From contig JAYMTL010000075.1 in the NCBI GenBank assembly GCA_036897445.1, forward strand, positions 30,537 to 94,536: a stretch of DNA of 64,000 nt, in the 5' to 3' direction. A program made the translations under genes and the position numbers. The notes beneath the pieces were generated by a model that did no database searches, had not been told where the DNA came from, and worked only from the letters and a program-made list of their open reading frames with translations. This document shows positions 1 to 11,230 of the stretch, piece after piece. Within the stretch, counting starts at the first letter, position 1; every line of letters starts with the position of its first letter. Source of the stretch: Pelargonium tetragonum. Its lineage: Eukaryota; Streptophyta; Magnoliopsida; Geraniales; Geraniaceae.

Positions 1-123
1 ACGGGGTAACCCTAATTCTATAAGGTCTCTTCGTTGGAAACTCATTAGGAATACAAACACAGGAACGAACAGCAAAAAGAAATTCCCTATAGCTTAATCT
101 TACCGAATATTGACTTCTGTCAC

Positions 124-745
124 TCTCTATCATTAGCTTTTAAGAGCTAGACTCCGTATCCCGGAATCCCTTATTGTACTGAAGATCTACCGTATCTTTA
201 TAATTTCGTCTTCATCCTCTAGCCTTTTCTTACTTGGGTCCCCTTCCTTACTACTATAAAACTGGTAAACAATCTGTACCGGAAACCAAAAACTTTCTTT
301 AGCCCTAACTCCCATTTACTTAAATTTGCCTTGCTCCTACTCGTACAAATTAAACTAACAAGCGGAAACTCTTCCTAGAACCAAAAAATTGATAGGGAAA
401 CTTGCTTGACTTTTGTTCCTTATTTTTGGATTTTTAGAGTATATAAGTCTTCCTAGAATGTATTATAGTTATGCTAGTTCTAATTACTCTAGTTTTTAAT
501 TAGTTAATAATGGAAGAATAGGTAGTAATAGATAGAAGAAGGATAGTTAGTAAGGCGTATTCCTATTGTTCTTGCAGCTAGTCTTATTCGTGCCTATTTT
601 AATATCTTCCCTCTACAGAAAGTTAGATTTACCTATACTTAATTAAGGTAGTTGTATACTGTATTGTTTTTTTTTATAGTATTCTTTATACTTGTTATCT
701 TAATACCTACAAGCTCTCTTACTTTTTTTACTCTTATCCACCGGT
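124..745 (-). pseudogene. Possible degraded coding relic, unknown family
   Basis: Read on the minus strand in one frame from 745 down to about 124, this stretch gives roughly 207 codons with no TGA but 13 TAA or TAG. It is basic at the start (DKSKKSKRACRYQDNKYKEY), has a leucine and glutamine rich middle, and near its end a motif KEGDPSKKRLEDEDEIIKIR. If the TAA and TAG are mutated CAA, CAG or TGG codons, this would be a RIP-inactivated transposon or repeat-borne ORF. The stop count (about 6 percent) is only slightly below random expectation, so the coding claim is weak. I recognise no family. Part of it (450-478) is repeated at 7558-7586. Confidence 0.25.
450..478 (+). repeat. 29-bp direct repeat, copy 1
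   Basis: A 29-base segment starting TTCCTAGAATGT and ending CTAGT matches 7558-7586 at 27 of 29 positions. Both differences (A/T at position 13, G/A at position 24) lie inside an otherwise identical TTATAGTTAT context. Agreement decays over the next dozen bases. A chance match of this length is negligible at this base composition, so the two sites belong to one dispersed repeat family. The G/A difference is of the type RIP makes; the A/T one is not. Confidence 0.75.
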
Positions 746-3480
746 AAAGTTCAACAAGAAAAGTAAGAACTCGAATAAGCTCATGTTAACAAGTATTGAA
801 ACCTGGTAGAGTACCATGAGAAGTAGCAACGTGTACATGGTTCAAGACCGATAGGTAGAAGAGAAGGGAGAGTACTTGACTTTCAAAATTAATGACTTAC
901 AAGATAAATCTTGCCTAAATTACAAGTCTTACTCTTTATCTGTGTTCTTGTCTTCTTTGTATTCTATGGAGGATCAGATCCTTGACTCTTGTTTGTTGTC
1001 AGTTGGTTCTTTCTGCTGAGGGTTTAGTGTTACCATATGCTTTTAGCTCTCCGCAAATACTAGGGCTTGTGGAATATTTAGCGGATTTTGCTTAGAAGCC
1101 CGCCTTTTGTGAAACTTGCTCTAGGTAAGTATATTTATACAGGGTTAAGTTCTTACATATATATAATGTATCTCTCAGAAATAGGAGTCTATAATTTTCC
1201 TTTTGGGTCTTGCCTTGAATAGCACGAGTCTGTTATCTACCCCCTATCTTGAAACGGCTTTGCTTATAAATTTGTTTCTCTTTATATCTCGAGAGGTTTT
1301 GTTCGAAAAAAGTAAATTACATACCTTGCTGGGTGACATGGAGTTTTTTTAGAGTTAAAGTAAAGCCGAGAATATTCAAAAGTGGATTTCAGAAAAAGGG
1401 AGCACCCTTGTTATTACCGAGAATCTCGTACGGTTTCATCACTTTGCCTAGGAATTTTATGATAAAGGCTAACTGAACGTATGGAGTTAGGAAAAAAAAA
1501 TAGCACTTATTTTACTGAATTAAGCTATAGAAAGATTTTTCATTTGAGAAACAACAAGGGAGCTGCTTACAAAAAGCGAGTTTTTCATTCTGCCTTTTTC
1601 AGTACCTTACCAAGATATTAGAACAAAGAGTTATTAAAAGCTAGAGCTATGAAAAACTTTTGAAATCTTTAATATTCTATAACCAAAACTCTTACCCGGA
1701 TTCTTTGAGCTTAGTCAAGACAAAAACTAAAACCATTAATTAAGAGTACTCAGTACAGGATATCCAATACTTTTAGTAAATTAACTTGTTCCCTTTTATT
1801 TAACTACTGACCGAAAGCACTTATAGGAAGACCCTGCAGTTGTAGCTGTACTTATGTTATGTTGTTACGGAACTTTTCTATTTTTAGTGAAAGATAGGAG
1901 ACCGACCCATTCTACTTACTACTTAAATAAAGAGACTCAAGTGCCCTAGATATAACTAGCATTTTTCACAAAGGGTTACCTTTAATTTATAACTCAAAAC
2001 TCGAGAAAAGAGTATTCACGAAGGACCTTTTCCCTTAACCAGGAATTAACCCTTTATTAAAGATTTTTTTACAGAGCATCTTCTAAATAACTTAAATCCG
2101 GCGAGAGCTTAGTTTAGTATAGGTGTATAATGCCCTTTTTTTGTTAGTCACCTAGCAATTACAGAAAGAAAAAACTATATATCTATATTTATATCCTGCA
2201 TCTTAAGGCTTTATTAATAATGAAAAAGAAACCAAAAGAAAGGTATCATTTCCTAACTAAATTCTTTTAGAAAAAGAGGTATCTTGGAAGAGCCTTGCAG
2301 GTATGCGTCACTATTCAAAATACGGATTACTTGTGAAATCTAGAACCTTTCAGCTCAATCAATACGGAATTCTTAAGCCAGTCTAGTACTAAGTCTAGGT
2401 CACATAGCACTTTTTGGGAGTATAACTAATAAAGATTAAGAACAGCGCACCCCTTAAATTTCCGAACCGGGTTTATGTCTTTGCCTAAGTTAGCCTAAAC
2501 GCAAGGTTGTTTCCCTAAGCAAATCTTTCCTTTTGTTAATTTAATAAGAGTTCTAAGGGGTTTCTATCCTCTACGTGCTAATAAAAGAATAACAAGAGTT
2601 ACTATAACTATTACTAAAACTTAGATTAACCTACTCTATCTATAGATACAAGAATTCCTAACTATAAAAGTACTTGAATCCACTTTATTTCAAGTGAACC
2701 CAGAAGAAAGGAACGGGCTGCAACAAGAGGACTCCTAATACAAGTATAGCTCTAAGGTTTAGCTATAAAAGTTAGGAAAGCTAAAGAGGTTAAGAATAAA
2801 AATAAGTAATAGAATCTTCCCTATGAGTCTATAACTGGAATACTCCTACAAAACTACTATAGCTACATTAGACAAAACCCTTATCTCTTATCCTTAAGTC
2901 CTTTTTTCTACTCTAAGAGGTCTAGTTCCTAAGACTCGTAAAAGACTCCTCAAGGGTGGGTAAGTGCGGTAGGTTTCCAATTCAGGATAAAATAAAGCTA
3001 TTAAGAGAAAATACGGAATAAAATAGATAATATTAAGATAGAGAATAGAAGTCCGGGTAAAGCGCATGAGAAAGGTTTTAAGAAGAGAGTTTTAGGTATT
3101 GTGCATATGAAACAAGTTACGATGCAGAGTTTTTATGCGATTAGAAACTCGTATTCTTACCCACTAGTAGCGGACTAATTTGTTAAATACGAAGCCTAAT
3201 TGAGGGAATTTGAAGCTTTGGCTTTTATTTGAAAGGGAATCCCTACTTTTAGTTTATAGAACGGGTTACCGGAAAGCTACTGGAATCTTGTGGCAATAAA
3301 AGCAATTTTAGACATAAAACTGTCGCATTCTTCTATGTAGAATCTATACCCACTACCTCTTTTATAAGAGTAGCCCGTAATTCCTGAAGTTTCTGTTTTA
3401 AAAGCAGCTCTATAAAGTAAGGGGTCTTTAGGAATTTCTCTTGGGTATATAGCAAAGTAAGGGTTTCCAGTACAAGGTGA
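746..3480. other. No gene seen; degraded AT-rich sequence
   Basis: No frame here reaches the length of the other weak relics. The only specific signal is an exact T-arm/box B-like motif GGTTCAAGACC at 839-849 on the plus strand, with no convincing tRNA arms upstream. The rest is sequence of RIP-like composition. Confidence 0.6.
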
Positions 3481-3628
3481 AGGTAGTATACGATAGGAGT
3501 TGAACTCATTTTCTAGTAGCTATAGGTAAGAGTCTAGTCCTTAGGAGGAGTACGGATAAGAAAGGCAGTAAGAAGTTGGTGGGTGTTATAGTGTAAGTCA
3601 GTGTACCTAGGAATACCTAATACTACGC

Positions 3629-3656
3629 ATTACCTCGCTACGCTTCAGTCGGTAAC
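3629..3656 (+). repeat. GC-richer dispersed motif with TTACC/GGTAA ends, copy 1
   Basis: The segment opens with TTACC, carries TCGCTACGCT in the middle, and closes with AGTCGGTAAC. The ends TTACC and GGTAA are inverted repeats of each other. It stands out against the AT-rich background and recurs at 3949-3979, 4424-4462 and, on the minus strand, 7280-7313. Possible nature: the terminal or internal hairpin of a small DNA transposon or MITE family. That identity is inference. Confidence 0.6.
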
Positions 3657-3948
3657 ATAGACTCTTTCTTATACTTATTAAGTTTGTTTACTCTACTATA
3701 AATAACTATAGAATAAACTAGAATACAATAAGCTACATTTCCTCTTTTACATTCTCTTTTCTCCTTTCCTTACTTATCTTAATCTTCTGACTTTAATAAT
3801 CCTAATAAGAAAGAAGGTCTAGCTCATCATAAACAAGAAGTAACAATAAAGAAAATCCAATAAGCAAGTAAGGAAAGAAGAATAAAAAGAAGAGAAGAAG
3901 CCCTTACTTCCTTGTGTATCCATATGTACTCGTTAATATAGCATACAT

Positions 3949-3979
3949 TTACCTCCCTCCGTTACACTTTGGTCAGTAA
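3949..3979 (+). repeat. GC-richer dispersed motif, copy 2
   Basis: Begins TTACCTCCCTCCGTTACACT and ends GGTCAGTAA. It matches copy 1 in the order TTACC, CTCCCTC, TACRCT, GTC and GTAA, with small length differences. It lies about 320 bases after copy 1 in the same orientation. Confidence 0.55.
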
Positions 3980-4423
3980 TAGGGATTTCTTCCAAATATT
4001 TACAAGGGCCCTCCTTTTCGATAAGAACAAGAGAAAGAGGGATTACCCTTAACAGTGGAACTACAATCACTAGAATACTAAACTACTAAAAAAAATCCCA
4101 AGATAATTTAAGGAGTAAGCAATACATTACATTAGCTAGGCCTAGATTAAGACAGCAATCTCCCCTATACTTATCTTTTCTCTTCTACGAACTCTTTTTG
4201 TATCTCTCCCCTCTCGTCTAGGTGGTATCTCTACTTACTTCTATTTCCTCTAAGACAATTCCCTTATACTTTTCTATTTCTAGCAGCTCCTATTTTTTTA
4301 TAGCTTCTAAGAAACAAGTCATGAATAACAAAGAATAAAAGTCAAGAACAAGTAAGTCATAAAAAAGATGGGTTATATTATATTTATATTATAGTATATG
4401 TACTATCTAGTATACTACTGGGA

Positions 4424-4462
4424 TTAACCTCCCTCGGATGCGCACACTCAGTCGGTTGGTAA
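4424..4462 (+). repeat. GC-richer dispersed motif, copy 3
   Basis: Begins TTAACCTCCCTCGG, has GCGCACACTCAGTCGG in the middle and ends TTGGTAA. The CTCCCTCG and CTCAGTCGG words are the best preserved parts of the family. It is in the same orientation as copies 1 and 2, so three copies lie within 840 bases and may be parts of one nested or tandem insertion. Confidence 0.55.
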
Positions 4463-7279
4463 GGATGATTAATAAGGGACCCACTAAGTCAAAACTTCCT
4501 CAGCTATAAGCTACAGAGAACAAGAGGACCTTAAACTTATAAGAAACTAATACCATTCTAATTATAAAGACATTATAGATATTCATTTCTATTACATAAC
4601 AAAACTAAGTTTTATTAAGTTAAGAATCTATATCCGGTCTAAAAAAAGAATAGCAAAGAAATTCGTATCTGGGCTTGACTTTTCTGTACCTTACATCACA
4701 AAAAGAGGATCCCCTTTCTACTTTTCAAGTCAAGCTAGTATATCACAAGAGATAGTTGAATAAAAGAATTTCAAAGTTATCCTTTATTTAATTAAAAGGG
4801 GCTTGTGTCTTTCTATTATAACTGGGAGCCCTAAACTATAGCAAAAGGGCTTTCTACCTCTAGCGTATCCGAGTTTTTATAAAAAGTATGATAAAAGGGG
4901 TTTCTGTTTCAAGATTTTCGAGTATTCTGAAAAAAAAGGGAATTTTGTCTGTAAAAGAAAGGGCGGGTTACCCTATTCAAATGTTAATACTCGGCAAGGA
5001 GAATACTAAGGGCAATTTAGATTAATTTAATGACGAAAAGACTTGAACCATAGCTTTCTTGTTAAAATGACTTCGCCTTACTGCTGCTCAATTTCTAACA
5101 CCCGTTCGGATAAGAGAGAGCATGTACAAGTCGGCTAGATAAAAGTATACTTTATAAAAAATGCTCTATATTAAGTGATTGTGCTACTTTAATTTTAACT
5201 AAGTACCTTTTTCAAAAAAGAGTACACTTTGGATAAAATAGGCGTAAATAAAAATGAAAAAAGCTCGGTACTTCAAACTAAAATGTCTACCCCAAAAAAC
5301 CCTTACCGGCAAGAACAACCCCTTTAAAGAGGGCCCTCTAGCTTTATAATAAGTTAACTTTTAGCTGCGAATCCTGCCTAGGAAGGTAAATCTATTCAAT
5401 AAATTTTCATTTCGCCCCGAATTAGGGAGCTCGCGTAAGTAAAACCCCCACAAAAATAAACAAAGCGAAAGCCTACCCCAACCTATGTGCTTCAAAAGAG
5501 CTCTAGCACTTGGTGGAATTCCCGGATTAATATTTATAAACTATAAAACCTAATCTACTAACCTTGGGGCTCCCCTTTATATAGACTACAAATCCCCCAC
5601 TATCGAAACTTAAAGCTAGTTAGTCACAGTATTATCGCACCTATTGCAAGTAAACACAAAGATTTTATGATAACCCTTTTTGCCCTAACAGTGGGAGCCT
5701 TAAAAGGAAACTTTATTTACTAATTCCCCGAAAACTTAACAGTTTTCCTTTTTATCTAAAAAAAAAATGGAAATTTCGGTGCATATGTACCAACTCCTTG
5801 TTGCAACTATAAAAGTGTATTTTTGCTATATGATAACTTTTCTTGCTGTTTCCCTTATAACTAACTTCACGACTCGAAAAGTACTAACGCGATTTTTGTT
5901 TAGTTTAACCCTAGCCAAGTCCTCCCTTTTACTTTATATCTTGAAATTTCAAATTTTTACGTAGTAGATTTTCTTAAAAAGAGCACTTCCATTACTTCTC
6001 CTGTGTCCGAAACTAAATACCAAATCAAGATATACTAGGATATCATAAAACTGACTTTTTTAACAAAAAGAGGTAAGCCTACTCAATGTAAAGTCAAAGT
6101 TTTTCCAAGCATATGCTTAAGGATTGAGCTACTTCAACTGCCTAATTTAAAGGTGCTAATCTAACTTCAAAGAATGAAAGGCTTGCAAGTCCAGTTGCGA
6201 CTACAGTAGAGTAGGGGGTCTCTAAGGAATTGACAAAGATAATATCACTCAAAATTTCCCAAGAAATGCTACGAGTGCTCTTTATGGGCCCTTTTGTTCC
6301 TTATCAGGAGGCTTCCCCGCTATATATTTAATTACTTACTTTTTGACCTATGAGCACACGCAACACTAACTTTCTACCTATGCTAAGAGTAAAGACTTGA
6401 ACCCTGGACATCCCTAGTAAACTAATTAATTAAGTGCTTTGAAGTACTTCCGCAGCTTATAATACTCGTTTCTAACTAGAGAAAAACTTTGACTTAAGTG
6501 ATTTCACGAAAACCCGCTCTGACCACAAAGCTTTTTCTTAAAATTAACTTAGTATTATTCCTAAAAAACTTTTGAGCTGAGTCTTACCCTTTCTTTAAAG
6601 TAAAGCGTGAGTATACTCAAGCTATTTCTTAATAAGATAACCCCTACTTGGTAATGAAGTGGAGGCCCTTACTACTAAACAACCAATAATAAGGGCTCGT
6701 GTGGTAACCTTTAAGTCCCAACTTTCCTATATTGGATCAGGGACTTAGAGATAACCTAATCGTATAAAACGCAATTAGCAGTCGAAAAGTTTTTAATTTA
6801 CAAGGCACCCCCCAGTCAAGAAAATTAGATGAACCCCCTGAAGCTCTCTTTTTTAGCTCCTAAAATTGGTGGAACTCTTTTTTTTTAAGAAGCGCTGTCA
6901 ACTAGGTAGAATTTAAAATAAAGTAGATTCATATCAGGGAGTCTATATAACTAGGATAACCGGATTCGAACTTATTACTTTTCGGTTGACGCTGGATGTT
7001 TTAACAGGAATTTTAGAGTAGGAGAATCCTTCCACACCATAAGATTGCCGCTATCTTTTGTTGAGCTAGTTCCGCGTTATATGCCTCTTTTTGACTTCTC
7101 GCTTTCATATAACTAGAGTTTTCTATTTATACTAGTTAGCTTAGTAAAACCGTTCTAAAAAAGACTCTAAAGTAAACCCGACTCTTAGTGACTGAAGAGG
7201 GAGCTGTTGCACGTGAAGAAGCTTTTGCTTTGTAGCTATAGGTACAGAGAGGATACAAAGATAATATAGGTAAGTTCTT

Positions 7280-7313
7280 GTTTCCGACCGGAGCGCCGCG
7301 AGGGGGTGTAAGG
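7280..7313 (-). repeat. GC-richer dispersed motif, copy 4 (least decayed)
   Basis: On the minus strand this reads TTACACCCCCTCGCGGCGCT followed by CCGGTCGGAAAC. It aligns with copies 1 to 3 through TTAC, CCCTCGC, CGCT and GTCGG. It is much richer in G+C than the others, so it may be the copy closest to the ancestral sequence, or a younger insertion that has suffered less mutation. Confidence 0.5.
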
Positions 7314-7557
7314 TAAGAAGTATTATCGAGTATACGTAGATTATTGCCCTTCTTCTCACTTTTTAGTCTTAATCTTCTAAGTCTTTTTCTTTTGAACTAG
7401 ACTTCCTCTTAAGAGCCTTACTCTTGATAAGACCTCCATACCAGTAAATTGACTTGTCCCAAGGGCCTCGCTAGTCTTATTGCAGCCTGTTTGGAACTTA
7501 TGGGAGCTCTTTTCTTACTGTTTTAGCTTGTAACTATTCTACCTATCTGGTTTAGTA

Positions 7558-7586
7558 TTCCTAGAATGTTTTATAGTTATACTAGT
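7558..7586 (+). repeat. 29-bp direct repeat, copy 2
   Basis: Matches 450-478 at 27 of 29 positions, in the same orientation. It lies inside the minus-strand relic at 7150-7640, as copy 1 lies inside the relic at 124-745. This supports the view that both relics derive from the same element. Confidence 0.75.
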
Positions 7587-7697
7587 ACTCTTACTCTACC
7601 TTATTAGTATTTGACTTTTCTCTTATATATAAGGAATCAGAAACCTAGAAACAAGGGAAGACAAAATACAAGTAGACAACTTCCTCACCCTTTTTAA

Positions 7698-8051
7698 CTA
7701 TACCAGATACTAAAAGCTAGCAGAACCCTGAGAAATCCTTTTGTTAAACATTTAAAGAACGGGATACTCAAAAGTAGGGGAACCTTAGCAAGAGCCTCCT
7801 GTCTTCCTAATAAAAGAAGGTTTAGGGCCCATATCATCATCCAGAGAAACTTGTTTGTCAAAAAGCCTCTAACCAACAACAGGTCCTGAGAAAACAAAGC
7901 GCTACTTTGTTACTTTTATTTACTAGATCAGAACCTTAAAACTGAAAGTAGCAATTCCCTTAATTTTAAGGCCTGGTTAAAGAGTGCTAAAACCTTTTAC
8001 GAATCTAACCCGGCTGAACTAGACAACCTAGATTTAATATCTGGAAATACA
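7698..8051 (+). pseudogene. Open stretch of 118 codons broken by one TGA
   Basis: Between TAA at 7695 and TAA at 8052 the only stop in this frame is TGA at 7887-7889. The second half reads LKTESSNSLNFKAWLKSAKT followed by FYESNPAELDNLDLISGN, with a natural-looking mix of acidic, basic and aromatic residues. I do not recognise a family. The length is near what chance allows here, so the case rests on composition and on the adjacent integrase-like reading in the same frame (8139-8375). Confidence 0.3.
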
Positions 8052-8138
8052 TAAAGGATACTTCTTCTTAGAAATTAGGGGCTGCCCTTTAATAACGAAA
8101 CGGGGCTTTGAGACTAGAATTACAATAATTAAGAGCTT

Positions 8139-8375
8139 TTTGCAGCTGGTGAGATTGGTAAAAAAGAGCTCCTACTTAAACTTCACAAAAAGGCTTTCTA
8201 CACACCTAACTTGCCAAAAACCAAGTACAGCTAAAGATATTTTATGGGACACCCTTTTTACATCCCTAGGAACTCTTGTTAAAGATAAAACCCTATTAGA
8301 GCAGCTCCCAAAGCTTTTTCTTATCAAAAAGTCCGAGATCTTGGTTCTATTTCTTATAAAGATCTAAAGGATCCC
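8139..8375 (+). pseudogene. Possible relic of a retroelement integrase N-terminal region
   Basis: In the frame of the previous relic the translation contains AAGEIGKKELLLKLHKKAFY, then TPNLPK, and about 20 codons further on C-stop-R-stop-NPIRAAP, followed by RDLGSISYKD. Ty3/gypsy integrases have an N-terminal zinc-binding region with the order AGHxGxxKTxxLLxxxFYWPxM, then CQRxKPxRxxP, then WxxISMDF. The order and several anchor residues agree if the TAA codons are mutated CAA. Against it: the second histidine of the HHCC site, the first cysteine and the tryptophan are missing, and the spacing is about eight codons too long. Suggestive only. Confidence 0.2.
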
Positions 8376-11041
8376 GTACATAACAGAAAGTAAGTCTATC
8401 AAAGTCCTTATTTTCCTAAATTTTCATTCCGGATTTGATTCTAAGCATTTAAAAGAGAGAAACTCGTGTTATAGAAATACCTAAAAGAATCCCAGAGCAG
8501 ACGTCTCATTTTTTTGTTACACTTTTGACTTCTAGTTCTAATCTTAGCGCTTACTAATAAGAATTGTCACTATATTATCCGCAAAAACCCTGGGTACAAA
8601 AGATAGACTATAATATCGATATCTTTCTATTCCAGCCTCTACTCTAGAAAAGCTTCTAAAGTCAAACTATTTTAAGATTCTATACAATCTCGGATTTAGA
8701 TCTAGTAAATTGAGTAACATAACCGAATTTGAAAGTAGAATATACAGAAACCAACCCGAGTAAGTAAAGTTTGACTTAAACTTAATAAGCTATTAAGAAA
8801 TATATCTTACTTATGCTTTTTAACATGTAAACTCTCCCTTAGTCCTAAGAAAAAGGCACCACTTTCTTTTTTTATAGTTTAACTAAAAGCAAGCAAAAGA
8901 ATAACTTAACCGAGAATAACTAAAGAAATTCTAATACGGATGACTTACTATTAAAAGTTTTTTAAGAACGTCTAGATGTTAACAAAAAACCTCCTCGTAA
9001 AAGCGCCGCGCCCTGGCCACCCTAAACCAAAGGATGTCTATACTATATAAAAGGTCTATCTCTGTCGCAAAAGTTTCTAACTCCGTTGTAAGATCTTGTT
9101 ATACTTAAGTTAAGGTATTCTTCTAAAATTTTTTGTTATAAGGAATACGCAAACTTACTAGCGGAAAATCCAGTTTATACTAAGGCTTGCCTCTAAATAT
9201 TGACTCCACTTATTGCTTTTCCCAAATACCACAACCTCAATTTTCGGTAAATACTAGGTTCAAACCCTGTAATTATGTAATTATAGAGAAGTAGGTTTAC
9301 TTTCATTTTAAATCTATTTTATTTGATCCGGGACTTCCTTTTTAGTAAACTGCCTGGCCTAATACTTTGAAATTACTATTCAGTACATCGGGACAGAGAA
9401 ATAAAAAAGAAAAGGGCAAACCTTTGGAGTTTGATGTAAGTTAAAAAGGACCCTACTAGTTTAGTAACACTTACGCCTATTAAGACTATTTATTTCAAAG
9501 AAACCTATTAGGAAAAAACCCCTAAAGAGTATTTCACTAAAAAGATAATTGAGTCACAATATACTTATATCACTGAAGTGTACTAAAAAGAAAACGCATT
9601 CTAAGGCCATTTTCTAGGCTTATACCTAAGAGCCGCATTAACGTATGCTTCTTCATTTCGAGAATTCCCTAGGTTTTTCTAATCTAAAGTCTTTTCCGAG
9701 ACTTTAAACTTAGTTATGATGTATATAAGGGATCTTGGAATAGCTACAGGTTCCTTTTAAAAACTCGCTAAAAAATCCCAAATAAAAATGACTATAACAG
9801 GGTTAAGTCTAAACACGGGGCTCGGGGTCCTGCTTTTATAACTAAAAAGCTAAAACAAATAGGAGTAGCAGTCTTAAAAAAGAGTTAGCTTTAATCCAGT
9901 ATATTTTATAAGGACGTAACACTTCACGAAAATGAAAGACTCCTAAGTCAGCTAATAAACCACTAAACCACAATAACAATCTAAAGCTTAAGTAAAAGAA
10001 ACCACGGACATTTTCTTATGATTCTAGAGAATTACTTTAAACTTTCATTTTAGGCAGAATACAGGTAATACATGGAGTTCAACGCGTATCCTATACCTAT
10101 CCGTAAGACTATAGCTGCAAAGGTTCTAATATCCATAATACCTCTTAAGAAATCGAACTAAGAGGTCTCTCTATCTCTATAGTTCTTTTTAACTAGGTAT
10201 GCTTGGGATAACAAATAAGTAAGGGAGAGTCTAAACCCTTCGGATCCACCTCTACATAAAAGAGTACACCCTAATTGAATCAATTTGTGAACAAAACTTT
10301 CGTTTATTAATGAGACCCAAAGAAAAAGAAATTTTAGTCAACCTCCGAGATAAGAGTAGCCTGAGAATGTATTACTGCAGATTAAGACTGAAAGCATTAG
10401 GCTATATCAAAATTTTGGTGGAATATGAGATTATCCCTCCCTTAGAAATTCTTTATTGGGGCAGCCCTTCTCTTTGTACCGAAATATCACGACTTCAGAA
10501 AAAAGGGGTTCGCGGAAGTTTCCTGGCTATCCAGTTAACTTGAAATTAGACCTTAATAAGGTCCTATCAGCACGGGGTTTTCTTACCCAGTATTAAAAAA
10601 CTAGTGAACAAAGAAAGTAAGGCAATTTAGGAGATATAGTATTTACAGTAAAACTTATTCCTGAAATCTATAATGTCTATTGCGGATTTTCAGGAATAAT
10701 AAAGGATAGAGTTGAATAAAATGAAAATTATTGAAGCTTTCGTTTTTCCCAGTGAAAAAGGCGCACAAAGACACGTAATTCCATTAGGATGGCAGCTGGG
10801 TCACTTTTTACAATTAACTTTAGGCGGATCTCATATAGAGTAACTAGGGGCAACCTTGTATAGATTGAACAAAAGGCTTAGCGAAGGAAAAAGAACCGAA
10901 TAACTATTATAGGCATGTTATTATGTTATTTATCTACTTACCAGAGGTTTTTTTTAGAAAGGATTCCCTGCTGTATATAAGTTTTGTCTCTTAACGGCCT
11001 AACTCCTAACACTGTCTATTACTCTATAATCTAGAATTAAA
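8376..11041. other. No gene seen
   Basis: RIP-like sequence. An exact box B-like GGTTCAAACCC lies at 9257-9267 on the plus strand. A GC-rich spot GCGCCGCGCCCTGG lies near 9003, possibly a remnant like the GC-rich motif family but not alignable by eye. The frame at 10310-10543 has no family signature. Confidence 0.55.
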
Positions 11042-11230
11042 AAGACTTCTAAAGAGGAGTACTAAGACCAAAATCCTATAACTCCTAACAATAGCAAGAA
11101 GAGAAATACAAGTACAGCTAAGACAAAAAGGGCTGCACAGAAAGACACTAGGCTCATAGGAAAGGTATTCAGAAAAACAAGTATAGGTATCGATTTAGAT
11201 AGAGTAAGCGAAGAAGATGAAGATAGGAAA
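11042..11230 (+). pseudogene. Lysine-rich coding-like relic
   Basis: This frame runs 63 codons with a single TAA (11063) before the terminating TAA at 11231. It reads PITPNNSKKRNTSTAKTKRA, then AAQKDTRLIGKVFRKTSIG and the acidic tail IDLDRVSEEDEDRK. A basic linker followed by an acidic tail resembles disordered ends of transposon proteins, but no family can be named. The opposite strand of the same segment has a hydrophobic 64-codon frame (11062-11256) that I regard as its shadow. Confidence 0.3.

Larger units (their letters stand above)
3657..7139. other. No gene seen; repeats and tRNA-like T-arms only
   Basis: Apart from motif copies 2 and 3, this stretch holds three minus-strand T-arm-like sites with one mismatch to the box B consensus. 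They lie near 5044 (GACTTGAACC), 6394 (GACTTGAACC) and 6962 (GGATTCGAAC). An isolated 65-codon frame at 5767-5964 is hydrophobic, without family features, and of chance length. Confidence 0.55.
7150..7640 (-). pseudogene. Possible degraded coding relic, second copy of a repeat
   Basis: Read on the minus strand from 7640 to 7150 one frame carries KKRAPISSKQAAIRLARPLG and then a basic stretch FKRKRLRRLRLKSEKKGNN, with TAA/TAG interruptions clustered in the first half. The composition resembles the basic end of a transposon protein, but purine-rich DNA gives such translations easily, so this is weak. Inside it lie 7558-7586 (repeat shared with 450-478), a 13-base word TTATTGCAGCCTG shared with the 13.5 kb region, and the minus-strand GC-rich motif at 7280-7313. 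Confidence 0.25.
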
